Assembly (NCBI GenBank): GCA_026984915.1
Contig: JALSRG010000068.1
Coordinates: 1-45,013, forward strand
Length of the DNA: 45,013 bases
Direction: 5' to 3'
Origin: Marinosulfonomonas sp.
GTDB taxonomy: Bacteria; Pseudomonadota; Alphaproteobacteria; Rhodobacterales; Rhodobacteraceae
Shown here: positions 8,071-16,013 of the stretch, piece after piece
How positions within the stretch are numbered: position 1 is the stretch's first letter
Layout of the letters: every line of letters starts with the position of its first letter
Notes under the pieces: generated by a model
Seen by the model: only the letters and a program-made list of their open reading frames with translations
What the model was told of the DNA's origin: nothing
Database searches by the model: none
Made by a program: the position numbers and the translations under genes

Positions 8071-8970
8071 ATGTATGATGCAGAAAAGCAATACCCTGTG
8101 AACATGGATGTCGTTCCCGAGGTAACGGCGTTCTTTGATGATGATACAAATACCATTTCCTATGTGGTAAAGGACCCGGCCTCAAACGCATGTGCAATTG
8201 TGGATTCTGTTCTGGATCTGGACTATGCCGCTGGCCGAACCGCCTATGAACAGGCGGACAAGATCATCAGCTACATTCGTGAAAACGGATTGGAACTGCA
8301 ACTTCAGATTGAAACGCATGTTCACGCCGATCACCTTTCCGCGGCGCCATATATCCAGGACAAACTGGGTGGTAAAATCTCGATTGGTGAGAAGATAACC
8401 GTTGTTCAGGATACTTTCGGCAAGGTGTTCAACGAGGGCACCGAATTTCAGCGCGACGGCAGCCAGTTTGATATCCTGTTCAGGGATGGCGATACATACA
8501 GCATCGGCACAATGTCGGCCTTTGCCATCCATACGCCCGGCCACACGCCGGCCTGCATGACACATGTGATCGGCAATGCTGCCTTTGTGGGGGATACGTT
8601 GTTCATGCCTGATGGCGGTTCGGCCCGGGCCGATTTCCCCGGGGGGGATGCCGGCCAGTTGTATGACAGCGTACAAAAGCTTCTGTCCTTGCCGGACGAA
8701 ATGCGCCTGTTCATGTGCCATGACTATGCGCCGGGCGGTCGCGAAATACAGTGGGAGACCACGGTTGCCGAGGAAAAGGCCCATAACATCCATTTTGGCG
8801 GAGGGACGACCAAAGAAGAGTTTGTCAAGATGCGCGAAGCACGCGATGCGACACTCGGGATGCCTCGGCTGATCATCCCGTCGCTCCAGGTGAACATGCG
8901 GGCCGGGGATTTCCCGCCGCCGGATGAGAAGGGGGATGTATTTCTCAAGGTGCCAATCAACAAACTGTAA
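8071..8970 (+). CDS. blh: MBL-fold persulfide dioxygenase (Blh-type)
   Basis: 299 residues of the metallo-beta-lactamase fold, ETHE1/Blh branch. Predicted to oxidise glutathione persulfide to sulfite with a mononuclear iron. Visible ligand motifs are THVHADH (H83, H85, D87, H88), TPGHTP (H158), GDTLFMPDGG (D175) and MCHDY (H217). The SARADFPGGDA segment is typical of the bacterial Blh/SdoA group. AAGAGGAGAG precedes ATG 8071; the frame is also open from a GTG at 8047, but that has no ribosome site. Here the dioxygenase is a separate protein, whereas in some relatives it is fused to a DUF442 or rhodanese domain. In this cluster the DUF442 domain is instead on the next gene. Confidence 0.93.
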   Translation: MYDAEKQYPVNMDVVPEVTAFFDDDTNTISYVVKDPASNACAIVDSVLDLDYAAGRTAYEQADKIISYIRENGLELQLQIETHVHADHLSAAPYIQDKLGGKISIGEKITVVQDTFGKVFNEGTEFQRDGSQFDILFRDGDTYSIGTMSAFAIHTPGHTPACMTHVIGNAAFVGDTLFMPDGGSARADFPGGDAGQLYDSVQKLLSLPDEMRLFMCHDYAPGGREIQWETTVAEEKAHNIHFGGGTTKEEFVKMREARDATLGMPRLIIPSLQVNMRAGDFPPPDEKGDVFLKVPINKL

Positions 8971-8994
8971 GTCTGACAGGAAGGAAACGCGCGA

Positions 8995-10668
8995 ATGGAA
9001 GTCAAGAAAATATCAGAGGAAATTTCGGTTGCGCCGCAGATCGCGGCAGCCGATCTCAAGAAGATCAAGGATGCCGGTTTCCGCGCCTTGATCTGCAACC
9101 GGCCCGATGGCGAAGCCCCGGACCAGCCCAATTTCGAGGAAATTGAGGAGGCGGCGAAAAAGGCCGGGCTGGAGACCCGCTTTATTCCCATCTCTGGGGG
9201 AATGGTTTCGGACGAGGATGTGGCAGATTTCAGCCAGGCCATGCAGGCGCTGCCCAAGCCGGTGCTTGCCTACTGCCGTACCGGCACACGCTCAACGACG
9301 CTTTGGTCCCTGAGCCAGGCCGGCAAGATGGATACGTCGGAGATTCTGGCGGCAACACAGGCCGCCGGATACGACATGGGCGGGGTTGTCCGGCGCATCA
9401 TCAATAATGGCAAGACACCGACCGACGAGGGCGATGCATTCTTTGACGTGGTTATTGTTGGCGCTGGCGCCGGCGGGGTTGCCGTTGCCGCCAGTCTGAA
9501 GAGCCGCAAACCGGATCTGGAAATTGCGCTGATCGATCCGGCGGATATCCACTATTATCAGCCGGGCTTTACCCTGGTTGGTGCTGGTGTTTTCAAACCT
9601 GATATCACGGCGCGCACCATGGGGTCGCTTATTCCCAAAGGGGTGCACTGGATCAAATCTGCCGTTGCCGCGTTTGAGCCGGCCAATAACGCTGTGATTC
9701 TGGATGGTTGCCGTGTCGTCAAATACAGCCGGTTGATCGTGACACCAGGGCTGAAACTGGACTGGGATGCGATCGAGGGGCTGACAGACACGCTTGGCCG
9801 TAATGGCGTAACCTCAAATTATCGTTACGATCTGGCGCCTTACACATGGAAGCTCGTTCAGGAGATGAAGAGAGGCCGCGCCATTTTCACCCAACCTCCT
9901 ATGCCGATAAAATGTGCGGGCGCGCCACAAAAGGCGCTCTATCTCAGTGCGGATCACTGGTATCGCACCGGGGTGCTGGACAATATCGATGTCGATTTCC
10001 GCAATGCGGGCGGTGTGCTGTTTGGCGTCAAGGAATATGTGCCGGCACTGATGAAATATGTCGAGCGCTATAACGCCGCGCTGAATTTTTTCAACAATCT
10101 GGTCGCGGTGGATGGCGCGGCCAAAAAGGCATGGTTCGATGTGGCAAAGCCGGACAGCGAAAAAGAGCGGGTCGAGGTGGAGTTTGACATGATGCACGTC
10201 TGCCCACCGCAAGTGGCACCCGATTTCATTCGGGTCTCGCCCTTGGCCGATGCGGCCGGCTGGGTTGATGTGGACAAGGAGAGCCTGCGCCATGTCACAT
10301 ATGACAATATCTGGGCCCTGGGGGATGTGATGAATGCGCCGAACGCAAAAACGGCAGCCGCTGCGCGCAAACAGGCGCCGGTGGTTGCGGCCAATATCGC
10401 CGCTGACATCGACGGCAAAGAGGTGGCCGGCCATTATGATGGATACGGTTCCTGTCCGCTGACGGTTGAACGCGGCAAGATCGTGCTGGCGGAATTCGGC
10501 TATGGCGGCAAGCTGCTGCCAAGTTTTCCAAAGTTCGTCCTGGACGGAACCAAGCCGACCCGCGCGGCCTGGATCCTGAAAGAAAAAATGCTGCCACCTA
10601 TCTATTGGAAAGCCATGTTGAAGGGTAAGGAATGGCTGGCAAAGCCAGAGAAAGTAACGACAAAATAG
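8995..10668 (+). CDS. DUF442 sulfurtransferase domain fused to sulfide:quinone oxidoreductase-like flavoprotein
   Basis: 557 residues in two parts. Residues 1-130 are a DUF442/protein-tyrosine-phosphatase-like domain with the loop AYCRTGTRS (C94), proposed in Blh fusions to act as a sulfurtransferase. Residues 148-545 are an FAD-dependent oxidoreductase: dinucleotide motif VVIVGAGAGGVAVA, type-II SQR cysteines C307 (PIKCAGAPQK) and C403 (HVCPPQ), and the second FAD motif WALGDV (about 440-445). The pair C307/C403 matches the redox-active cysteines of SQR. It would oxidise sulfide, pass electrons to quinone, and hand the sulfane sulfur to the N-terminal domain or to glutathione for Blh. AGGAAGGA precedes ATG 8995, 24 bp after blh. 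The C-terminal amphipathic end would suit membrane attachment. The fusion order is of interest in its own right. Confidence 0.9.
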   Translation: MEVKKISEEISVAPQIAAADLKKIKDAGFRALICNRPDGEAPDQPNFEEIEEAAKKAGLETRFIPISGGMVSDEDVADFSQAMQALPKPVLAYCRTGTRSTTLWSLSQAGKMDTSEILAATQAAGYDMGGVVRRIINNGKTPTDEGDAFFDVVIVGAGAGGVAVAASLKSRKPDLEIALIDPADIHYYQPGFTLVGAGVFKPDITARTMGSLIPKGVHWIKSAVAAFEPANNAVILDGCRVVKYSRLIVTPGLKLDWDAIEGLTDTLGRNGVTSNYRYDLAPYTWKLVQEMKRGRAIFTQPPMPIKCAGAPQKALYLSADHWYRTGVLDNIDVDFRNAGGVLFGVKEYVPALMKYVERYNAALNFFNNLVAVDGAAKKAWFDVAKPDSEKERVEVEFDMMHVCPPQVAPDFIRVSPLADAAGWVDVDKESLRHVTYDNIWALGDVMNAPNAKTAAAARKQAPVVAANIAADIDGKEVAGHYDGYGSCPLTVERGKIVLAEFGYGGKLLPSFPKFVLDGTKPTRAAWILKEKMLPPIYWKAMLKGKEWLAKPEKVTTK

Positions 10669-10686
10669 AAACGGATATGTGAAAAA

Positions 10687-10711
10687 GCCGGGGGGGCGAA
10701 CCTTCCCCGGC
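10687..10711. other. GC-rich hairpin in the sulP leader
   Basis: GCCGGGG (10687-10693) can pair with CCCCGGC (10705-10711) across an 11-base loop. On the + strand no T-run follows. On the minus strand the stem is followed by TTTTTC, terminator-like, although no minus-strand gene needs it here. It lies between the SQR fusion and sulP and could stabilise or attenuate the mRNA. Confidence 0.5.
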
Positions 10712-10771
10712 CCAAAACACTGCACATCTTTCTTCTCCCCTTCGCCTGTTCAGCCAGAAAATGAGTCGGAA

Positions 10772-12541
10772 ATGAAAACCACCTTGCGCGTTCCCGGTTT
10801 TTTGCGCCGCTACCTGCCCGTGTTGGAATGGGGTGCACAATACAACAAAGACACGTTTACCAATGACACCGTGGCAGCCGTGATTGTGACAATCATGCTG
10901 ATCCCGCAATCACTGGCTTATGCCTTGTTGGCAGGGCTGCCGGCACAGATGGGGCTTTACGCGTCAATCTTGCCGCTGATCGCCTATGCAATCTTTGGCA
11001 CCTCGCGCGTGTTGGCTGTTGGCCCGGTGGCGGTGGTTTCGCTGATGACGGCCGCAGCCGTTGGCAATCTGAATCTGGCAGGTCCGGCAGAATATGCCGC
11101 CGCGGCAATTGTACTGGCCTTTCTTTCCGGATTGTTCCTGTTTGTGGTGGGGTTGTTCCGGCTTGGATTTCTGGCGAATTTCCTGAGCCATCCGGTCATT
11201 GCCGGATTCATCACTGCGTCGGGCATGATCATTGCGACAAGTCAGTTGAAGCATATTCTCGGGATCAGGGCGAATGGCCATAATCTGTATGAACTGGTGG
11301 TCTCACTTTGGGAGCATCTGGCTGAAACAAACTGGGTGACGCTGGTGGTCGGTGTGGCGGCCACCGCCTTTCTGTTCTGGGTGCGAAAAGGGTTGAAACC
11401 GGTTTTGCTGAGGGCCGGGGTCAAGCCGCGCATGGCTGATATTCTGACCAAAGCCGGCCCGGTGGCGGCCGTTGTCATTACAACTCTGGTCTCGGCGCTG
11501 TTCCGGCTGGATCAGCAGGGGGTGGCCATCGTCGGATCGGTCCCCAGTGGGGTGCCGCCGCTGACCATTCCGTCATTTGATCTGGATTTGTGGAGCAGCC
11601 TGGCCGGTTCCGCCGTTCTGATCTCGATCATCGGCTTTGTCGAATCCATATCCGTTGCCCAAACGCTGGCGGCAAAGCGCCGCCAACGCATCAACCCCGA
11701 CCAGGAGCTTGTGGCGCTGGGGGCAGCCAATGTCGCAGCGGCCGTCTCGGGTGGCTATCCGGTGACCGGAGGCTTCGCCCGCTCGGTTGTCAATTTCGAT
11801 GCGGGGGCGGAAACCCCGGCGGCGGGCGCCTTTACGGCTGTCGGCATTTTGCTCGCCGCCATGTTCCTTACGCCGCTGCTTTACTTCCTGCCCAAGGCCA
11901 CACTTGCCGCGACGATCATTGTCGCCGTTCTGAGCCTGGTTGATTTTTCCATACTCAAGCGCACCTGGGCCTATTCCAAACCCGATTTTGCCGCCGTCGC
12001 CGCCACCATTCTGATCACGCTCGGATTTGGTGTCGAGGCGGGGGTTTCCGCGGGGGTGCTGCTTTCGATTCTGCTTTATCTCTACAAGACCTCGCGGCCT
12101 CATATCGCAGAGGTCGGGCGGGTGCCGGGGACAGAACATTTTCGCAATGTGCTGCGCCATCAGGTTGAAACCGACCCCTGCATTCTCTCGATCCGGGTTG
12201 ACGAAAGCCTGTATTTTGCCAATGCGCGGTTTCTTGAGGATTATATCTATGACCGGGTGGTCGGGAACAAGGGCCTCAAACATGTGATCCTGATGTGCCC
12301 GGCGGTGAATGAAATCGACATGAGCGCGCTGGAATCGCTTGAGGCAATCAACGAACGCCTGAAAAGCCTTGGCGTAAAGCTGCATCTGAGCGAAGTGAAG
12401 GGCCCTGTCATGGACCGGCTGAAACGCGCGCATTTTCTGGACGAACTCTCGGGAAAGGTTTTCCTGTCACAGCATCAGGCAATCAAGGCCATTCAAAACG
12501 AATGCGATGCAGAGAGCGAAACGCAAACCCTGGCTGTTTGA
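10772..12541 (+). CDS. SulP-family anion transporter with STAS domain
   Basis: About 589 residues. SulP/SLC26 transporter: some 10-14 membrane segments in residues 20-430, including the signature around PQSLAYALLAGLPAQMGLYAS, then a cytoplasmic STAS domain (about 445-560) with DESLYFANARFLED and the regulatory helix after NEIDMSALESLE. The open frame extends upstream to a GTG at 10679 through a segment overlapping the GC hairpin. The ATG at 10772 gives the usual N-terminus of the family. As last gene of the sulfur module it may move sulfate or sulfite produced by persulfide oxidation, or take up sulfur oxyanions. Bicarbonate cannot be excluded from sequence. It converges on kpsF with only 5 bp between the stop codons. 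Confidence 0.92.
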   Translation: MKTTLRVPGFLRRYLPVLEWGAQYNKDTFTNDTVAAVIVTIMLIPQSLAYALLAGLPAQMGLYASILPLIAYAIFGTSRVLAVGPVAVVSLMTAAAVGNLNLAGPAEYAAAAIVLAFLSGLFLFVVGLFRLGFLANFLSHPVIAGFITASGMIIATSQLKHILGIRANGHNLYELVVSLWEHLAETNWVTLVVGVAATAFLFWVRKGLKPVLLRAGVKPRMADILTKAGPVAAVVITTLVSALFRLDQQGVAIVGSVPSGVPPLTIPSFDLDLWSSLAGSAVLISIIGFVESISVAQTLAAKRRQRINPDQELVALGAANVAAAVSGGYPVTGGFARSVVNFDAGAETPAAGAFTAVGILLAAMFLTPLLYFLPKATLAATIIVAVLSLVDFSILKRTWAYSKPDFAAVAATILITLGFGVEAGVSAGVLLSILLYLYKTSRPHIAEVGRVPGTEHFRNVLRHQVETDPCILSIRVDESLYFANARFLEDYIYDRVVGNKGLKHVILMCPAVNEIDMSALESLEAINERLKSLGVKLHLSEVKGPVMDRLKRAHFLDELSGKVFLSQHQAIKAIQNECDAESETQTLAV

Positions 12542-12546
12542 ACCCG

Positions 12547-13539
12547 TCAGGCCACTCCCGCCTGCAACAGCTGAAGCATGGTGATCAGACCCACGGGTTT
12601 ACCCGATTGCAGAACAAATGCGGCAGATATCCTGCGTGTTTGCAAGGTGTTGAGAGCCTTTGCCGATAGCCAGTCGGGATCAAGCGAGGTTGGTTCCCGG
12701 GTCATGATATCGGCTGCGTATGTTTCGTTCATGGCGGTTTTCATGGAGGTTTGGGCCTGGCTGGCCAGATAGCGACGGATATCGCCATCCGTCACAACTC
12801 CGACCAGATCGCGAGTCTGGTCCACTATTCCGACAATTCCGAAATTGCAGCGTGAAAGCTCGGATATGACGTCAATCACCGGGGCGTCGGGCGCAACCAG
12901 CGGCAGGGCGTCCTCCTTGTGCATGATGTCCTTGACCGCCGTCAGCGAGGCCCCCAGCTTGCCGCCGGGATGAAAGTTGTGAAATGATGTTTCATCGAAA
13001 TTTCGCCGCTCCAGCAGAGCAACCGCAAGGGCATCGCCCAGAACGAGTTGCAGCATGGTCGATGTGGTCGGTGCCAGGTTGAACGGGCAGGCCTCGCGGG
13101 CCTTTGGAAGTGTCAGGGTAATATCGGCGCTTCGGGCCAGGCGACTGTCGGCATTGCCGGTGATCACGATGAGGGGGATACCGAAGCGTCTGGTATAGCT
13201 GGCAATATCCGTCAGTTCGCGGGTTTCCCCCGACCAGGACAGCAGAAGCACCACATCACCGGACTGGATCATGCCAAGATCGCCGTGGCTGGCTTCGGAG
13301 GGATGCACGAAATAGGCCGGCGTGCCGGTCGAGGAAAATGTTGCGGCAAGTTTTGATCCTATATGGCCGCTTTTGCCCAGCCCGGTCACAATCAGACGAC
13401 CGTGCATTTTGAAAATGCTGTCAATTGCGTTGTTTACTCCGGTTTTGAGTGGTTCCCGGTCAACTGCGGCACAGAGAGCGCTCAGCCCGTCCTGGTTGAT
13501 GCTGATTGAATGCTGTACCGATTTATCATTGTTTGTCAT
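12547..13539 (-). CDS. kpsF: Arabinose-5-phosphate isomerase (KpsF/GutQ family)
   Basis: 330 residues. Interconverts D-ribulose 5-phosphate and D-arabinose 5-phosphate, the first step to Kdo. The SIS domain spans about residues 35-175, with VTGLGKSGHIGSKLAATFSSTGTPA and SHGDLGMI and the catalytic histidine region. Two CBS domains follow (about 205-325), closing with RRISAAFVLQSGKPVGLITM. The length is normal for KdsD/KpsF. It is the third gene of kdsB-kdsA-kpsF, 27 bp after kdsA. Its weak ribosome site (CTGAGAA) suggests coupling to the upstream genes. The convergent sulP gene ends 5 bp away, so transcription from the two sides must overlap or stop inside the genes. Confidence 0.93.
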   Translation of the reverse strand: MTNNDKSVQHSISINQDGLSALCAAVDREPLKTGVNNAIDSIFKMHGRLIVTGLGKSGHIGSKLAATFSSTGTPAYFVHPSEASHGDLGMIQSGDVVLLLSWSGETRELTDIASYTRRFGIPLIVITGNADSRLARSADITLTLPKAREACPFNLAPTTSTMLQLVLGDALAVALLERRNFDETSFHNFHPGGKLGASLTAVKDIMHKEDALPLVAPDAPVIDVISELSRCNFGIVGIVDQTRDLVGVVTDGDIRRYLASQAQTSMKTAMNETYAADIMTREPTSLDPDWLSAKALNTLQTRRISAAFVLQSGKPVGLITMLQLLQAGVA

Positions 13540-13566
13540 ATGGGTATTCTCAGAAGTTCATCCAGA

Positions 13567-14388
13567 TCAGGTTGCTTTGGTGATCCCGTCGATCCGTTTC
13601 AGAATCGCGAGCAGGGCCGGCATTTGGGCCAACGGAACCATATTCGGCCCGTCACTCGGGCTGCGATCCGGGTCTTCATGCGTTTCGATGAAAACCGCTG
13701 CGGTTCCCACCGCGACGGCGGCCCGTGCCAGAGGCGGAACAAATTCGCGCTGACCACCCGAAGTTTTGCCCATTCCTCCGGGTAACTGGACCGAATGCGT
13801 TGCATCAAATACCACGGGATAGCCGGTTTGTGCCATGATCGGCAGGGCACGCATGTCACTGACCAGCATGTTATAGCCGAAACTGGTGCCGCGGTCGGTC
13901 AGCAGGATACGCTGATTGCCTGTGCTGGTGATCTTGTCGACAATATTCTGCACGTCCCAGGGGGCCAGAAACTGCCCTTTCTTGACGTTGATCGCCGCGC
14001 CGGTGGCGCCGGCCGCCAGCAACAAGTCCGTCTGGCGGCACAGGAAAGCCGGGATTTGCAGCACATCCACGAACTGGGCGGCAATGGCGCATTGTTCCGG
14101 ACTGTGAATGTCGGTGAGTGTCGGGCAACCGACCTCTTGGCGAATGCGGGCCAGAATTTCCAGCCCGGTCTCCAGCCCGACACCGCGCGGTGTGTCCAGC
14201 GAAGACCGGTTGGCCTTGTCAAAGCTGGCCTTGAAGATAAACGGGATGTCCAGATTTGCACACATGCTCGCCAGTTCCAGGGCGAGCATTCTGCCATGTT
14301 CATGGCTTTCCAGCTGGCAGGGGCCGGATATCAGCGTAAATGGCAGTGCATTTGAGACTGCAATCGGGCCGATGGCAACTGTCTTCAT
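13567..14388 (-). CDS. kdsA: 3-deoxy-8-phosphooctulonate synthase KdsA
   Basis: 273 residues. Condenses arabinose 5-phosphate with phosphoenolpyruvate to Kdo-8-phosphate. Signatures seen are FKASFDKANRSS, LTDIHSPEQ, LQIPAFLCRQTDLL, INVKKGQF, FDATHSVQ and FIETHEDPD. The segment SGPCQLES has cysteine (C24) where the metal-independent E. coli enzyme has asparagine (MNVLES), so this is the metal-dependent class, as in Aquifex. The ATG overlaps the kdsB TGA by 4 bases (ATGA, 14385-14388), showing translational coupling. Confident. Confidence 0.97.
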   Translation of the reverse strand: MKTVAIGPIAVSNALPFTLISGPCQLESHEHGRMLALELASMCANLDIPFIFKASFDKANRSSLDTPRGVGLETGLEILARIRQEVGCPTLTDIHSPEQCAIAAQFVDVLQIPAFLCRQTDLLLAAGATGAAINVKKGQFLAPWDVQNIVDKITSTGNQRILLTDRGTSFGYNMLVSDMRALPIMAQTGYPVVFDATHSVQLPGGMGKTSGGQREFVPPLARAAVAVGTAAVFIETHEDPDRSPSDGPNMVPLAQMPALLAILKRIDGITKAT

Positions 14389-15191
14389 TCCAGACCTCTT
14401 TCGCGCAGAATGGTTTCGATGATTTCTATATCAGAGGGGTTGTTCAGTTCCCAGAATTCGTGTCCCCGGGCGGGAACCTCGACGCATTTCACGGCAATAC
14501 CATTCTCGACAAAGCGCAACTGCTCCAGCCCTTCCAGACGCTCGTACAACGATGGTGGCAGGGCCATATACCGCGTGAGCGCCTCGGGCGTGTAGGCATA
14601 TACGCCAACATGGTGGTAAACCGGGGTTTCCGCGTCATCAACATAGGTTTCGGCGGTAAAGGGCATGACTTCCTTGGAAAAATAGAGCGCGTTTCTGAGG
14701 TGGTCGAAAACAGCGGTGGTGCCGCCAACCCGGCCGGCTCTGCGGTCCGACTTCAGTTTTGCCAGATGTCTGCCGGTGCAGCGCAACACCGGTGTTGCCA
14801 CCGAAATCTGCGGATCCTGCCGCATGGCCGAGATCAGATCAGCCACATACCAGCTTGGGGTCAGCGGGGCATCGCCCTGAAGGTTGACGACAACAGATGG
14901 CGCCTGCTCCAGCATTGCAACCGCTTCCGCGCAACGTTCGGTTCCGTTCCGGCAGTCTGATGATGTCATCAGAACCTTTGCATCAAATGCGGTGGCCGCG
15001 TCGGCAATGCGTTTGTCATCCGTCACCACATAGACAGCACTTACGCCCGGAACAGCCATTGCCGCCTCCCAACTGCGCTGGATCAGGGGCTTTGCAACGC
15101 CGGAAACGCCTCTGAGTTCCGCCAATGGCTTGCCCGGATAACGAACCGAGGCAAACCGGGCGGGAATGAATATGACAGAAGTATCAGACAT
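14385..15191 (-). CDS. kdsB: CMP-Kdo synthetase KdsB
   Basis: 268 residues. Activates Kdo with CTP to CMP-Kdo for lipopolysaccharide or capsule assembly. The N-terminal nucleotide-binding sequence IPARFASVRYPGKPLAEL is diagnostic, followed by VVTDDKRIADA, NGTERCAEA, VVNLQGDAPL and the late YHHVGVYAY segment. It is the first gene of the operon with kdsA (4-base overlap) and kpsF. The leader upstream holds copy 2 of the 17-bp element, 75 bp before the start. The Shine-Dalgarno is weak. With kpsF this gives three consecutive steps from ribulose 5-phosphate to CMP-Kdo; Kdo-8-phosphate phosphatase (kdsC) is not in the window. Confidence 0.95.
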   Translation of the reverse strand: MSDTSVIFIPARFASVRYPGKPLAELRGVSGVAKPLIQRSWEAAMAVPGVSAVYVVTDDKRIADAATAFDAKVLMTSSDCRNGTERCAEAVAMLEQAPSVVVNLQGDAPLTPSWYVADLISAMRQDPQISVATPVLRCTGRHLAKLKSDRRAGRVGGTTAVFDHLRNALYFSKEVMPFTAETYVDDAETPVYHHVGVYAYTPEALTRYMALPPSLYERLEGLEQLRFVENGIAVKCVEVPARGHEFWELNNPSDIEIIETILRERGLE

Positions 15192-15265
15192 GGGCCGATC
15201 GTTTTGACTGTGTAGCCATGTCCCTAACCGAAACGAACAGCGCGATAAACCCGAAACATCCGCAA

Positions 15266-15282
15266 TAGGTCTACGCCCTAGG
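15266..15282 (-). repeat. 17-bp dispersed element, copy 2
   Basis: Identical to 32-48 and 29509-29525 and in the same orientation. This copy starts 33 bp beyond the stop of the minus-strand cupin gene and upstream of kdsB, so it does not supply a stop codon. Confidence 0.85.
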
Positions 15283-15314
15283 CAAATGCCGCGGCAATCG
15301 TGGTTGAAACCGGG

Positions 15315-16013
15315 TTACGGGTTCGGAAGAAAACCGGAGCCGTTTTCACGCAGAAGCTCTGACAGATGGTTGCGTTTTGTCCAGACACGTGCCCCATGCG
15401 GCCCGACCGAAGCGCAAAAAGGCCGGCCGGGTGGCAACCTCAGCCATGACTGCGGTGCAAAGTCTTCGTCCTGTTCACGAAATCCGCCTTCGATGACAAG
15501 TAGCTCCAGCCCATCAGGGTTTTTCTCTTCGAGCCGGCCCCCCGGTTGCCAGATTTCCATCTGTACCTGTTCCCGGCTGTCATGGAACAGCGGCAGAACC
15601 CTGACACCGGGTCTGGACGGATCCTCGGAATAATCTGCCCGGCGCGTGTCGATGTTTACATGCGTCCTGTCTTGCGGGGCGAATTGCCAGAGCTTTACCA
15701 GGATGGTGCAGCCCTCCCTTGAGCCAGGTGTGTGCGATGACTGCGGTGGATTGCGCACATAACTGCCTTCGGGGTAATCGCCGTGTTCATCCTGAAAAAC
15801 GCCCTGCAAAACCAGAAATTCCTCGCCCCCCGTATGGACATGTGGCGAAAACCGGCTGTCGGGCGCATAGCGTACAATGGTTGTCGCGCGGGCAACCTCC
15901 TGACCGATACGGTCCAGCATGCGCCGCTCAACGCCTGGCATGGGGGAGGGCACCCAATCCAGTTCGGCTGCATGGACAACAGCCCGTTTGCTGAAGTCGT
16001 CGTTCAGATTCAT
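15315..16013 (-). CDS. ChrR-like double-cupin protein
   Basis: 232 residues with two cupin domains. The first (about 35-125) contains SPHVHTGGEEFLVLQG and a later histidine (SSHTPG), giving a possible H-x-H/E/H metal site. The second (about 150-230) contains LEEKNPDGLELLVIEGGF but lacks the H-x-H pair. It resembles the C-terminal cupin of ChrR, the zinc anti-sigma factor that responds to singlet oxygen, but the N-terminal sigma-binding zinc domain of ChrR is absent and no ECF sigma gene is next to it. The open frame runs to 16127, but ATG 16013 has GGGAGTGG upstream and starts the normal family N-terminus. Its role is uncertain; an oxidant-sensing or dioxygenase-type cupin is plausible. Confidence 0.8.
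   Translation of the reverse strand: MNLNDDFSKRAVVHAAELDWVPSPMPGVERRMLDRIGQEVARATTIVRYAPDSRFSPHVHTGGEEFLVLQGVFQDEHGDYPEGSYVRNPPQSSHTPGSREGCTILVKLWQFAPQDRTHVNIDTRRADYSEDPSRPGVRVLPLFHDSREQVQMEIWQPGGRLEEKNPDGLELLVIEGGFREQDEDFAPQSWLRLPPGRPFCASVGPHGARVWTKRNHLSELLRENGSGFLPNP

Noticed and set aside
9814-10725. Minus-strand frame of 303 codons opposite the SQR fusion
   Set aside because: Shadow of a well-supported gene; no homology recognised.
10761-10775. Four-codon frame whose TGA overlaps the sulP ATG
   Set aside because: Too short to judge and no ribosome site; probably chance, though coupling cannot be excluded.
11573-12433. Minus-strand frame of 286 codons opposite sulP
   Set aside because: Shadow frame opposite the STAS and membrane domains of sulP.
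32-15282. 17-bp repeats as ends of an insertion sequence
   Set aside because: They are direct, not inverted, 15 kb apart, and enclose ordinary metabolic genes with no transposase.
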